Shown: positions 38,801 through 50,800 of the stretch, piece after piece | Numbering within the stretch: the first letter of the stretch is position 1 | Layout of the letters: each line of letters begins with the position of its first letter | From: Gnetum montanum | Lineage: Eukaryota; Streptophyta; Gnetopsida; Gnetales; Gnetaceae | Assembly: GCA_015680685.1 (NCBI GenBank) | Contig: MNCI01035648.1 | Coordinates: 3,588 to 65,587, forward strand | Direction of reading: 5' to 3' | DNA length: 62,000 bases | Notes under the pieces: generated by a model | Database searches by the model: none | The model's input: only the letters and a program-made list of their open reading frames with translations | What the model was told of the DNA's origin: nothing | Made by a program: the position numbers and the translations under genes

Positions 38801-41800
38801 CCAATACATTGTATCGACTATGACGTAGGATGAGCTACGATATTGTAGATACAATAACGTGCTTGAGAAAAAATGGTTTTATCACTATGGATGTATTTTC
38901 ATTTGACTTTTATAAACATTTTTGGAAGGTTATTTATGATGATGTATTCAAATTTTGGAAAATGGGGAGGATCAAATTAGAATGGAATGTTACTTGGATG
39001 GTTCTATTGCTAAAGAAAAAGGATGCAATTGATATTAAAGATTATCAGCCTATCAGCTTGTGTGCTTCTTTCTATAATTTTTTTCCAAAAGTTCTAATGC
39101 TTCAATTACAAGAGGTGATGCCTCATTTAGTTGTTTAAGAACAAACAATTTTTGTAGAAAAGAGATACATCTTAGATCAGGTGCTTCTGGTGCAAGAGAT
39201 TCTTCATTTAGTTCATTTACAAAAGAAGCCTAGCATTGCCTTAAAGCTTGATATTTTAAAATCTTATGATACAATCAATTGGAGTGACATGAGAGTTGTG
39301 TTACAGAAAATGGCTTTTCCTAATTGTTGGATACAAATGCATGAGGGTTTCTACCAGCAATCTAGATCTTCCATTCTCGTTAATGGTCATCGCTTTGGAA
39401 ATTTTTCATCTTCAGATGGGTTATGACAAAGTGATCCTAGTTCTTCTTTTCTTTTTATTTTAGCCATGGAGGGTTTGAGATCCTACTGGAGAAAATTGAA
39501 AAACGACAATATTATGCAGAACACCAGTGGTGCCTAAGGAAGGCAGGCTATTGACGCAGGTGTATGTCAAAAGATGGACGAGGGCTATGCTAGAAGATCA
39601 AGCGTCAACATTGAGACAGGTGTGGCAAGAGAGTCATGAGTCTAGGACAAGAACAGGGCCAAGTGTTTCAAGGGAAAGGGGGGAGGGGGGATGTGGTTGC
39701 GTGGGTTTTTGGGTGTGGTTGCATATTGGTTTCTGCAGAACTATGGTTGGGCACCGGGACAGCCATTTTGTTATTAACATTTAGGGGCTTGTAGGTGTTT
39801 GACTTTGGCAAGAAGGTTTTGGGATTGGGGGTTTTGGGAGATTGGGGCCTTGTCTTGGACATACTCCCTGGCTGGAGTAAGGGTACCTAAACGTTTTTGT
39901 AATCGTACATACTTTTTTTAAGTTATAACACCTGATCATTACTCAAAAAATGAGGCATCTGACCAACTTTTGATTGTAATTCTTTCACACATACTCAGTT
40001 TGTTGATGACTCCTTTCTGTTTTCTGATGGGAATCCATAATTTGTAGCAAACTTGTACATAGCAGTTATGAAGTTTTAAAATGCCTCCGGTTTAAGAATC
40101 AATTTAAATAAAAGTTGTCTTCAATTTTGGAGTTAATCAAGAATTTTTACATGAATATATTGATTTATTGGGATGTGAAGTATACTCATTACCTACCATA
40201 TATTTGGGGCTTCCTGTCTTTGTGGGTCATATGAAGAAGGAACTTTGGTACCCACTACTTTAGAAGATTGATAATAGACTTGCTAGGTGGAAGGCTAAGC
40301 TGTTATCACAGGCTGGCCAATTACAATTGGTGAGATATACTCTTCAGGCTTTGCCTCTTTATTATCTTTCTTGCATTTATTATCCTAAAACAATAGTTTT
40401 TGAACTAGAGAGAAAAGAAAGAACTTTTTTGTTGTCTAACCATTTAAAGAAAACACTTCATGTGTTAGATTGGAATACAATATGTAAATTGTGGTCTTGT
40501 GGCAGATGGAATCTTGGGCATATATAAGAAATTAATTATGCTTTGGAAAGATTTCTTGGTAACTTTGCATATCAAATAGACCATGAATTCAAGTGATGAA
40601 GGCCAAGTACTTGTATGATGGTTTTTAATTTGTTAATGCTCCCAATATTACTAATCCCTGCCTAATTTGGAAAGGGCTTCAATCTATAAGACATTGGTTT
40701 TTTCAGCAGGTTTCTTTACATAATCAGCAGTGGAAGTGGTGTGATTCAGAGTACTCCACAGAGAAGACTTATATTATTTTACACCCTGTGGAAAAGTGCA
40801 ATATCTAGTAGATATCAAGAATCCCATTTTTACTTCTTGCATTCAACTCTTTGCTAGTAAGATGCCTCATGGAAAATTACCCACTGCTCAACATCTTTTC
40901 CTCTCAAGAAAGTGTTAAGACACGTTACAGTCAAGTTAGCCAATAGAATGGAACAATTCATTAGATGAGCATATCTACAAGAATATCTTCCTCGAGTGCT
41001 TGGTTTATAAATGTTAATGATGGCTGGGAAATAATTTGAGTTTTTGCTAATTCTTTCCTTTTTCTTAAAACTTTTCTGAATTTAAGGTCGAAATATCAGA
41101 AAGCAGTTGAAGGTGCACTTAAGGCTGGTAACTTAAGGGCAAGTGGACTTGCACGTGTCCGGAATGACCATTATACTATATACTTTGAAGATGATAGGTC
41201 TGTAAGATATTTGTTGTATCAGTAAGTTTCAGTTAATAAATTATCAGGTTCTTGATGCTCAATGTACAGATATATTTTTCTTTGTAGGTTCACACAGTTT
41301 GGAACGAAATACCAAATACAGTTTTCAGATGGCCTCCCTTCACAAACTCAACTCTTAGTCCACTTTCCTAGTTTGATCAGGTTTTACTTATTATGAAGAA
41401 ATTTATTTTCCCCTTGTTGCTTGGCTACAAATATATTTGTAATTCATGGAATGCTGTAACATTAAATCAGCGCTGTTTCGGTTTGTATCAGGTTAGCAAG
41501 GGAAGTTGGATTGGAAAACATTGACATTCAAAATACATTGGATTTCTATGATGAATATCGGTATGTTCATATGCATATTTCATTCAGAGTTTATCTGCTA
41601 AGACAGTTCACCTTATGGTTTTTGGTTTTATTTCTTAAAATTCTCAATGTAGAAACATGGAAAGGGACGTTTAAGGTTTATCATGTATTATAATTGTAAT
41701 CCACCATTTGAAATATTGAGAATGTGTCTTCTAATACGTATGTAGAAAATTTTTCATTTTACAGAATAAAACATTAACGTATCATGAAGCTTACCAGCAA

Positions 41801-44800
41801 TTACATAGAGCTAAATGCATGGTGTACATTGAATTTTCAATGTGGCAATGCCATCATATAAGATTGCACCTGCTCTTTTCCATTATAAAAAATACTTTTA
41901 GCTTATATGATATTTCAAGTTCCCATGTCAACTAGCCAGCGAGGCATGTTGATTGGCATTGTAAGCAGATGTGAAATTAAAGGAAAACATGGTTTCTTGA
42001 ATGGTTTGAAAAAATTGGAGTCTTTCTTGAGAAATTGTTTCAGAAAAATTGGATTTAAATTCAGAAGAAAACTACATTACTCTGTTAAATTCATAAAACA
42101 TTTAAAGGTGCAAGGAAATTTTTTTCTAGAAAGGTCACAGTTTGAGGTGATTTCTAACATTTTAAAACATAATAGAAAATATGTGCAATTTAGATTTCAA
42201 AATTCTAATAATGAAGCTTTTAACTCCACCAAGACAATTTTATATATCTAAAAATACTTTAAGGGACAATGACATCAGGTAGACAACTGGCTATATAAAA
42301 TTTATTGTCAAATTATTCACCTACATTAACTGGTTAGCGCATTGTTGGGACAAAGGAACCATGATAATGATTATGATAATTCATTAACTCTTCATTTAAA
42401 GGAGTGTTGCAAACATTTAATTGTAAAATATCAAGTCAACATATTACTAGACATATAATGTACGGACAAGATCCAGACGTGAAAAAAAAACCCATAGTTT
42501 ATACTAATAAACTCATAAATCATATTAACTAGAAATCTATTCAAGTATGCTACTTATGTCTAGTATTCAACCTGCTGCTATGGTTGTTGGTGCATATTTG
42601 AGCTGGTCCAGCAGATCCCCTGAAAGGTGGGACCCTGTGCACGTGGGACGGAGGGGTTGGTTGGGGGCAGGTTGGGTGGGTTGCAGTGGGTAGGGTGCTG
42701 TGTTGGTGGGGGAGGGGTTGGTTGGGGGCAGGTTGGGGGGGTTGCAGTGGGTAGGGTGCTGTGTTGGTGGGGGAGGGGTTGTTTGGGGGTGGGTTGGGTT
42801 ACATATAGTTGTCTAGTTTCAGTTCTGACAACCACCTCTCTCTGTGTTGACATGGCTATTCAGCCAACTTCAAGTCAAGTTATATCCTATGGGTATTGTC
42901 TTCTGTTAGATTGGTGTTACGGTTTTTATTGGTAAGGTATTGATGTAAACCTATATCAATGTACCGATCTCAAACTGATGAAGTAGATTAAACACAATTT
43001 TGAATAGTGTTCCTCATTTTATGGATCATCATTCTGTACTTGACAACAGAATTAGGCAACTTAATAAATAGAGATAAAAATCATCCACTCTAAGCAGTTT
43101 CTTTCCGGCTTAAGATCCTGAGATGTGATATTAGGCAGGGGCTTCTTTCCGTATTTATGATTTGTCAGGAAAATTGCTTATGCTAACACCTTTGCAGACA
43201 GTTTGCAGCAAATATAGATATATAGTTTTCTTTTATTAAATATATTTTTTGGCCATCTATATGTTCTTCATTTTTACACATTTATCTACTGTGCTTTTGT
43301 GGGTGTCGTTACAATTCCAACTTCAATTTCCGTCATGACAAATCAAATATTTCCTTTCTTTAGAATGAGCTATGCAGGGATCCTACAAAGCACATGTGGG
43401 AATTTGTTAGATAAAGGTCGACTTTCAAACCGAGCTCTGGATATTTTAGGTATGATTCTACCCATAGTCATTCACCTTCAAGTCACTTGATATGTAAAAC
43501 AATGTTACCTGTATTCCACGATACGTGCAAAGGTTCTTAATTCCATTTGATGCTTGCAGGTTTATTTGCAGTATTTGTATTTAAAAAATCAGATTATCCT
43601 ATCAGATCTATTGGTTCTCCAAGTCCTACCAGTGATGAATTAGCATCCTTACAGTCATCTGATATGGTTGCAGAACAATGTTCTGAGTTTGTATCAGCTC
43701 AAAATCATAATACAGCAAATATGGAAGATTTTAAGGACCAATTTCAAGAAGAGTATTCTCATTCCTTAGAAGCAACTTCAATTAGTGTTGCAGATATGCA
43801 ATGCCCTTCTATTCATGATAGCAATATGTCTGTTGAAAATGACAATGATAATGGTGATGTAACCTTCTTGGAAAAGAAAAGTGAATTTGGAGGACATGTT
43901 GGTTCTTCACCACATGAAAAGCTTGGGACAGATGATGAGGAAATTTTAGAGAAGATGGAAATATGTGCCTCCTCTGAGAGTGAGCATGCCAAGCAAGGTT
44001 CTCAGCTTGATTTAATTTCTACAGGAGCTGGCTTTGAAGAACCTTGTGCTGAACACACGGGAGACATTTCTTCTTGCAAAGGCTCAGAAACTCATAATGA
44101 GAAAAAGTTTTCAGAAGTAAAGTTTTACTCTCGTGCATATCACAGTCAGAGGAAACAGCCGGATGGAAGAATTCTTTGTCATGTAAATAAATCTCAAGAT
44201 ACCGAGATCATGTCAGATCAATTGATGGGTGAAAGAGATCAACAGGAAAACAATGAACAGACCTACAATGGAAGTAAGAAACTATCAGAGAAGAAATCAG
44301 ATACCATTGCAGAGAAGGAGATTTGCCCGGATAGTAATTATAATATGACATCCGTATTTGAGAGGAGTGGTAAATTTGAAGGTATGGAAGGCTATAGCCT
44401 CTTTGTGTAACTTTTGTGAAAAGCCCCTATGGTTCTTTTTCCCTTTTCTGATCCTTATGAAAATCATGAAATAAGTTGTCTGTTTTGTAGTTCATTGTTA
44501 GGATTCATGTTCTTTCTGGTCTTTTCTTTTAAAAGCATTTAGATATTGTTTGCTAAGTTGATCATTTAGGTTCTTAAATGATTTAGCGTAGTTGCAAGTT
44601 TGAAACCTTTTTTTGCAATTATAGCATGTTATGTTGCTTGCTGAGTTGGTTGTTTAGATTCATGCAGAATTTAGTTGGTTATTTTATTTATGAGTTCAAA
44701 CCTTTTTTGAAATTATATTTGTGTTACCATTGCTTCATTGATCATGAGTTCGAAATTTGGCTAGTACATAATGTTATCTCCTAATGTCAAATTGTCTTTT

Positions 44801-47800
44801 ATTTGTTTATGTATACTACGTAATGTGTTTATCTATACTACATAGAGTTTGCTTTAAGCTAGTTTTATGTAGTTGCATGCTAGCTCTGTTTTATGTTCTA
44901 TGTTCTATTTTAGAACCTATGTTCTATTTTATATGTGGTATAGTAACTTGGTTGTTGAACTTTTATCATTGCATTTTTTTGTGTTCATTGGTTAGTTTGA
45001 AATGGAGCTAGGTACATACTATGTTACTATTAGATTGTATAAGTGAAATGGAGCGGCCCTGGCAGTTGTGTTCTCCACTTCCCTTTGTTGCTAAAGTGCC
45101 TCAACCATTTCCTAGTGTTGAAGCTCCATCCTTCGCAACTACTGCTGAAAAGCCTCTTCCCTAGCTTCCCACTTTGCCTTCCATATCCTCTCTTCCTCTT
45201 TGCATGCCTTAAGGGCAGCCTCCTCCATTGCAACGTCTATCCTCTTCTATAGGGTGCACTGTTCCTGTCGGTCCATTGAGCTCTCCTCAAAAATAGTCTC
45301 CTCCGTCTCCCCCTTAGGATGCTAGGCCTCCCCCAGTGACGCCACCTCCTAAGCCAAAGGTAACTAAGCGGAGCCCTCAACAACCACCTCCGTTTGCCTT
45401 TGTTTGATATAGATGGAGCTACGGGTCCAAACAAGAGTCCTCATCCTAGGCATCGGCCTAGCCACCCTCCACAAGGCAAGAATAAGACCCAAGTGTCTCC
45501 TTAGTCGCCGATGTTGCAAGGATGTCAAAAAAAACCTAGGCATGTTCACCATATGCCCCATGCGTAGGCATTTAAGGAGTGTAAATTGAACCCTCGTTAA
45601 TTTCCACATGTTCCCTATTTGCACAAAGAACCATTTAATCAACTCTATCACATGCTACCATAGTGGGGGTAGCGCCAATTTAGGCACTTGCTTGCTTGTA
45701 GTCCGTGGCATAGGCCTAGGAAAGAAGGTCTCTACATCCTGCAATCCTCTGCTCGTTGGCAGCACAACCTCCCCAAAGACCAGCACACCAGCACTTCTTC
45801 AATGAGGTCAATCTTGACACCACAAAAAGTAGTGTGTTCGGATTGCCAATTGGCAAAAAATTCATCATCTGGCAAAGCCGAATCTCCCACCAACAATGGG
45901 AGGAAATCAGCCCATCCAACACATGTAACCAAGTCCCACAACTCTAGCATTCCTTGGAACCTAGCACAAAAAGGTTTGAAAGTAGGTTTAGTGCCCATGT
46001 TAACTATAGCTTCTCTCCACAGCCTCACACCCTCCGTAGATAGTTGCACAGGTAGCAACAAAGGCACCTATTGAAATATAAGGTGATTGCGAGACCACCA
46101 CAAGCACCACAAAATCGTGGCAGCCTTGGAGTCACCGTCAAGTTGAATGGGTGGTGAGACCCTAGCAGCATGCCATGTTGCTGTGGTGAAGGAACATTCA
46201 AAAGCAAAGTGGTGCCATGTCTCGGGGTACTGACAACAAGATGGGCACTTGTCATCTAAGTTCAATCCATGTCTCTGCAACTCCACCTACACGGGTAGGG
46301 CAGCGGGGTTTGCTAACCAAAGGAAAACCTTTATCTTGTCTGGTAGTCAACCACGTCAGATTGGCATCCAACCAAGGATCGTTGGGTACTGATGTTGTAT
46401 AATGAGATGGGAGGGTGCCTCCATCAAACTTAGATACGTCATGTTCTAGACATGATGACAAAGTGATCACCAAAAGAACGAATCATGATGCATTGCTACT
46501 ATTTGTTCTACAGAATTTGGATCCATTGTGCCTGGTTTGTGTCTGCCTGAATTAGCGGGTGTACAAGCTACTATTGTCCCTTTCTAACTATGTCTGTGAA
46601 TCTAAGAATCCCCAGTCCTCCCACTTCCTTGGGCCTGGCCATAGTGTCCCAACTCATCAAATGGAGCCGCTTCCCCCCCTTTTCCCCTGACCAAATGAAA
46701 CCGCGAATCAACTAGTCCATTTAGTTCTTGGCATGATGCCTAGTAGCTAGATGATTTTCCCCTTAACTTGGGTATTCGTATGGGTCAAATATAGCACCGA
46801 TTTGGCTCTGTTCACCTCCCTATCTTTTGAGCCATCCTGGTAAGGGCACAATGCATCACCCAAGCTTGTGGCATTGTGGCTTTGGTGAAAAGGATAGTGT
46901 CATTGGCGTAATGATCCACCATACACCCCACACTAACAATGCTTAGCCCTCAGGCCCCCTCAGCTCTACAAAATGCTTGCAATGTATCCATGACAATGAT
47001 AAACATGTATGGTAACAATGGATCTCCTTGCCTAAGGCCCCTACTTGAGGAGGAAAATCCCCAAAGCTTGTCATACAGGTTAATAGAATAAGCAGCAAAG
47101 AATTGCAAATGAACACATAAATCCACAAAATTGGGACAAAAGCCCCTCCGGGTCATAATTTCCCTCATGGCTTCCCAACTTATGGTATCATAAGCTTTAG
47201 TGATGTCTAATTTGAAACCCATACCTAGAAAGTGTGTTGTGCGGAGGGAGTGCAAAATTTCTTGTAGCAAGATCGCTTGATCTTGTAAGAACCGCTCCTT
47301 AATGAAGCCCACTTGATTATTATTGACAAGCCTTGGCATGAGAGGAGCTAGCCGCCAAACTATCATTTTGGTAAACAATTAGAGCAAGGTATTGCACACT
47401 TTGATTGGCCGAAATTGCGAAGGGTCAGAGGGATCAACCTTTTTTGGGATTAGCATGATCTTGGAATAGTTGATTTCATTGCAAATTTGTCTCCATTTGA
47501 GCATAGTGTTAAATGCGTTGAGCACATTCCTCCCAAGAACATCCACGAATTCCCTAAAAAACTTGATAGGCCACCCATTAGGGCTAGGGACTTTCCCCGA
47601 CTTCAAGTCCCCCATAGCGTCTTCAAACTTGTTCTCTCCAGTGATAACCCATGGCACCGGGATCGAAAGGGGGAGCCTCTCCCGCCCCCACCAAATATCA
47701 ACCTAGTAGGTTTGAAATTCCTGCACGATGTCTTACACTTGAACCAGCTCCACCCCCTTCCTAACCAATCAAGGCACCTTCTTCGATAGGTGGTCAGCTT

Positions 47801-50800
47801 GAGTGGCAACAAAGAAAAATCGAGTGGGTCTATCCCCATCTTTCAACCACCTATTCCTTGAGCACTGTGTCCAATAATTGGCTTCTTCCTTATCTAGCTT
47901 TTGTAACCCCATTAGAAGCTCTTGCTCCTCCTGTGCTAGAGATTCCCCAGCCTCCTACCTTGCTTGCACAACCAAGAGCTACTATTGTAGCAGCCCTCAA
48001 TGCATTCTAAAAGTGTATTTCTCTTCCTGCTTTCTTGATCGGATATCCTTCTTCAAGATGTTAAGGTTGTTTTTTAGGAAATTGTGTGGATCCCTAGCTG
48101 AAGGGTATTTGTCCCAGATAGTAGTCATGAGTGGCTGTAGCCATGGTTTTGAGAGTTAGGTTTTCTCGAATTTGAATCGCAAAACTGCAGGGTGGGACTA
48201 TCACCCCATCTAACATATCAGTGATTTGTGATCCGAAGTGTGCCTTTCTTTCCTCGTGACCTCCACGTCTTGTTCAAGTAACAAGGTAGAAGCGACCCAA
48301 GCCCTATCGATCTGTGACATCACCCTATCTTTTCCCTATTGATGATTACTCCAAGTATAGAGGCAATCCTCAATGTCAACATCCACTAGGTCATGCTATT
48401 GGAGGAACAACTCGAACTATTTAGCACCTGCAAGAGCCAGTGCAGTCTCCTCCTAATTTCTCCCAAGCATGCAGATGCTGGTTGAAATCTCCAACCAGGA
48501 TCCATTGGTGCCAATCAAAAACAATCTTGGCAATCCTTTGAAGCTCATTGAGCCAATTCATCCAATCCTGGGCCCCATAGAAATTCGTAAGGCACAAGCC
48601 TGAAGAGGTCAGCCTAACAGTGATGCTCCTGTTTGAAGAGTCCATGAATTGGAATGGTAGCCGAGACAAGACAACCATAACTCCAACCCTCCCATGGTAG
48701 GCCACTTGATGAGCCTACCACTCATCCCATTGTAAAAGCCTAAGTTCATGTTGTTGCAACTTGGTTTCTTGCAAACATACAATGTCACATTGATCTCTAT
48801 ATACCATTTCCTTCAATGTATGTCACTTATAAGGGGTACCTTGCCCCTTGCAATTCCAAGTCATGATCTTCATGGTCTACCAATGGACCTTTTTTGATAG
48901 ACCTCCTTCAAGGTTGTTTGAATCCCTAAATCGATTTCTAGTTGAGTCATCATATTGTGTACTAGTGGTGTGGGTGGCAATCCAACCTTCCCAGATTCTG
49001 TTGAAACCTGGAACCCTCCCTCAACATCTTCGTTTGGTTGGGGCACCTCCCCAAATTGGGTTTGGTAGAACCATGTACCACTAATACCCAATTCCCAAGA
49101 GGAGGCAAATCTTTTCCTAGTACAAGGAAATCCGGAGGTGTAGCAAAACCCTCCTCTAGATGTAGCCCAAGGCTCAAAGTTGGAGCAAACATGTTGACAA
49201 AGGCCAACCCTGCAATAGGCTTGGCAACCACATTATATGGCTTTGGGGCTTTGACCTACTTGATGACCCAACAGCACCGGTCGATTCCCCCCAACCCAAT
49301 ACTCGAATGCCCTCTGGGTGCCTTGCAACCCCATCACTTCACCTTCAGCTAGTTGTCCTTGTCAGCCGACTTGGTAGCAAAAGTTCCAGCTTTAACCTTG
49401 TAGGCCTTTGCAAGATGGCTTGGCTTCCCACAAAATGCACAATGGGCCACCGTTGGAGCTCATGGTGAGCTCTTGGCAAGCAAGTTCTCATACTCAACTG
49501 AAATACATTCTTCCTTGAATAGGAGGTCCAAAACTACCTCCTTGAGAAGATCTTTGGGAGATAACACAAAGACATGGCACCATTTATGCATTCCATTGAT
49601 TTGGTGAATTTATCAAGCGTGATAAACTCACCAAAAATGATGGCGTCCATAGTTCCTAGGGGATCCTTGAAACTTTGACCCAACCCAAAGTGTGAGAAAA
49701 AAGGTTTGGGTCCCGATGCATGCCCAGTCTCCAAGGCATAAGGGCCATCCCTCTAGCACCGAAAAACCATGGGCCCCCCAACAACACCCTATCCCAGTCC
49801 TTAACACTACAGAAAACAAAGAGGATTAGTTCCTCCATCAAACTCCACACAATGACATTCTCCAGGTGCTAAGTAGAAATGACCCACTTGCGGACGAGCT
49901 CCAACTTGGGCCACACCCCACTAGAAACAAAGTGTCCAATAAGGCTCTGCTCAATAGTACACAAGCCCTCCGACGACAAGTGAGGAACTTGCAACCACAA
50001 GGATCTGTCGACCCATGAGGACATCCCAAAATACTTTTGGGTCCTGTCCTTGTCCCACAAACTCTCGTCAAGCTCGACAACATCATCTTTGCCTGAGCCA
50101 TCCCCCACTCTGCCTTCCTTGGTGCCAAGTGCCTCTCGCTCCCCAATCCCCGTCCTCGCATTGACACCCCTTGCCCTATTTGCACCGTCCGCGCCTACAG
50201 CCACTCCTACCCCCATTCCGACTTTGCTCATTTTGAAGTCCTACATCCCTGCAACAAAGACTACTTTTACGTTTAGTATTGTTCTTTCAAAAATAGCTCA
50301 TTTCATCGATTTGTAACCCTTGCTTTGTAACTTCTCTACTGCATGTTTTTGTTGCCATGGTATTTTGAACTTCTATGTGGATTTATTAGTGAATATTTTT
50401 GGATAAGTGTTTGATACTTCTATCTTTCAAAAATTTCTATTCCATAATACTAGCTAGCTATTGTGAGGTGAATGAATTAGGATTTCTATGAACCCATCAG
50501 TCAACAATTTAAATAATTTTGTGAAACTAATTTTGGTATGCACAAGCATTAACTCAACCTTGTAGATTCACCACATGAGCCAGCAACGATTGTTGTAGAT
50601 GCACAAATGTTGGTTGACGTAGTGGTTCCTAATATTGCTTACAGATGCACTGCATGAGGTCAGTAGGGAAGGATTGGTCTACCATACATCATTCGAGGTA
50701 GTGGATTCTTTTAGGCACATGCAGGATATACTCAGGGGTGTTGGGTTTTTACATAGGGGATCTAGCTGGCCATTGGATATCAGTGAACATATGAGTAGTA

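Larger units (their letters stand above)
28118..38884 (-). mobile_element. Non-autonomous Ty3/gypsy-type element with gag, PR and an extra ORF
   Basis: LTRs (891 and 877 bp) start TGATGAGTGG and end TTTTATCA. They share the start and general layout with the gypsy element at 8727-18001, and the PBS and PPT are of the same type. The duplication is GTATG (28113-28117) against CTATG (38885-38889). On the minus strand it has gag, a protease remnant, a short Lys-rich ORF, a spacer, and a 2.8 kb extra coding region before the PPT. No RT, RNase H or integrase core is visible. Such an element would need enzymes from a relative. Confidence 0.85.
45030..50260 (-). mobile_element. Long LINE, near full length, antisense in intron 10
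   Basis: Minus-strand order: ORF1 (50231 to about 48905), ORF2 with AP endonuclease, RT and zf-RVT (48873-46068), then an in-frame amber and the extra downstream module (46067-45030). It is the most complete member of the family seen at 25075-27340 and 54653-59545. Stops and frameshifts occur throughout. Its exact ends and target duplication were not found. Confidence 0.8.

Noticed and set aside
41202-41207. Strong-looking donor GTAAGA after exon 6
   Set aside because: Its use would change the phase and destroy the FTQFGTKYQIQF reading of exon 7; the donor at 41198 keeps it.
41907-42251. 114-codon ORF in intron 8
   Set aside because: Lys/Asn/Phe-rich AT composition, no domain, and flanking stops; probably chance.
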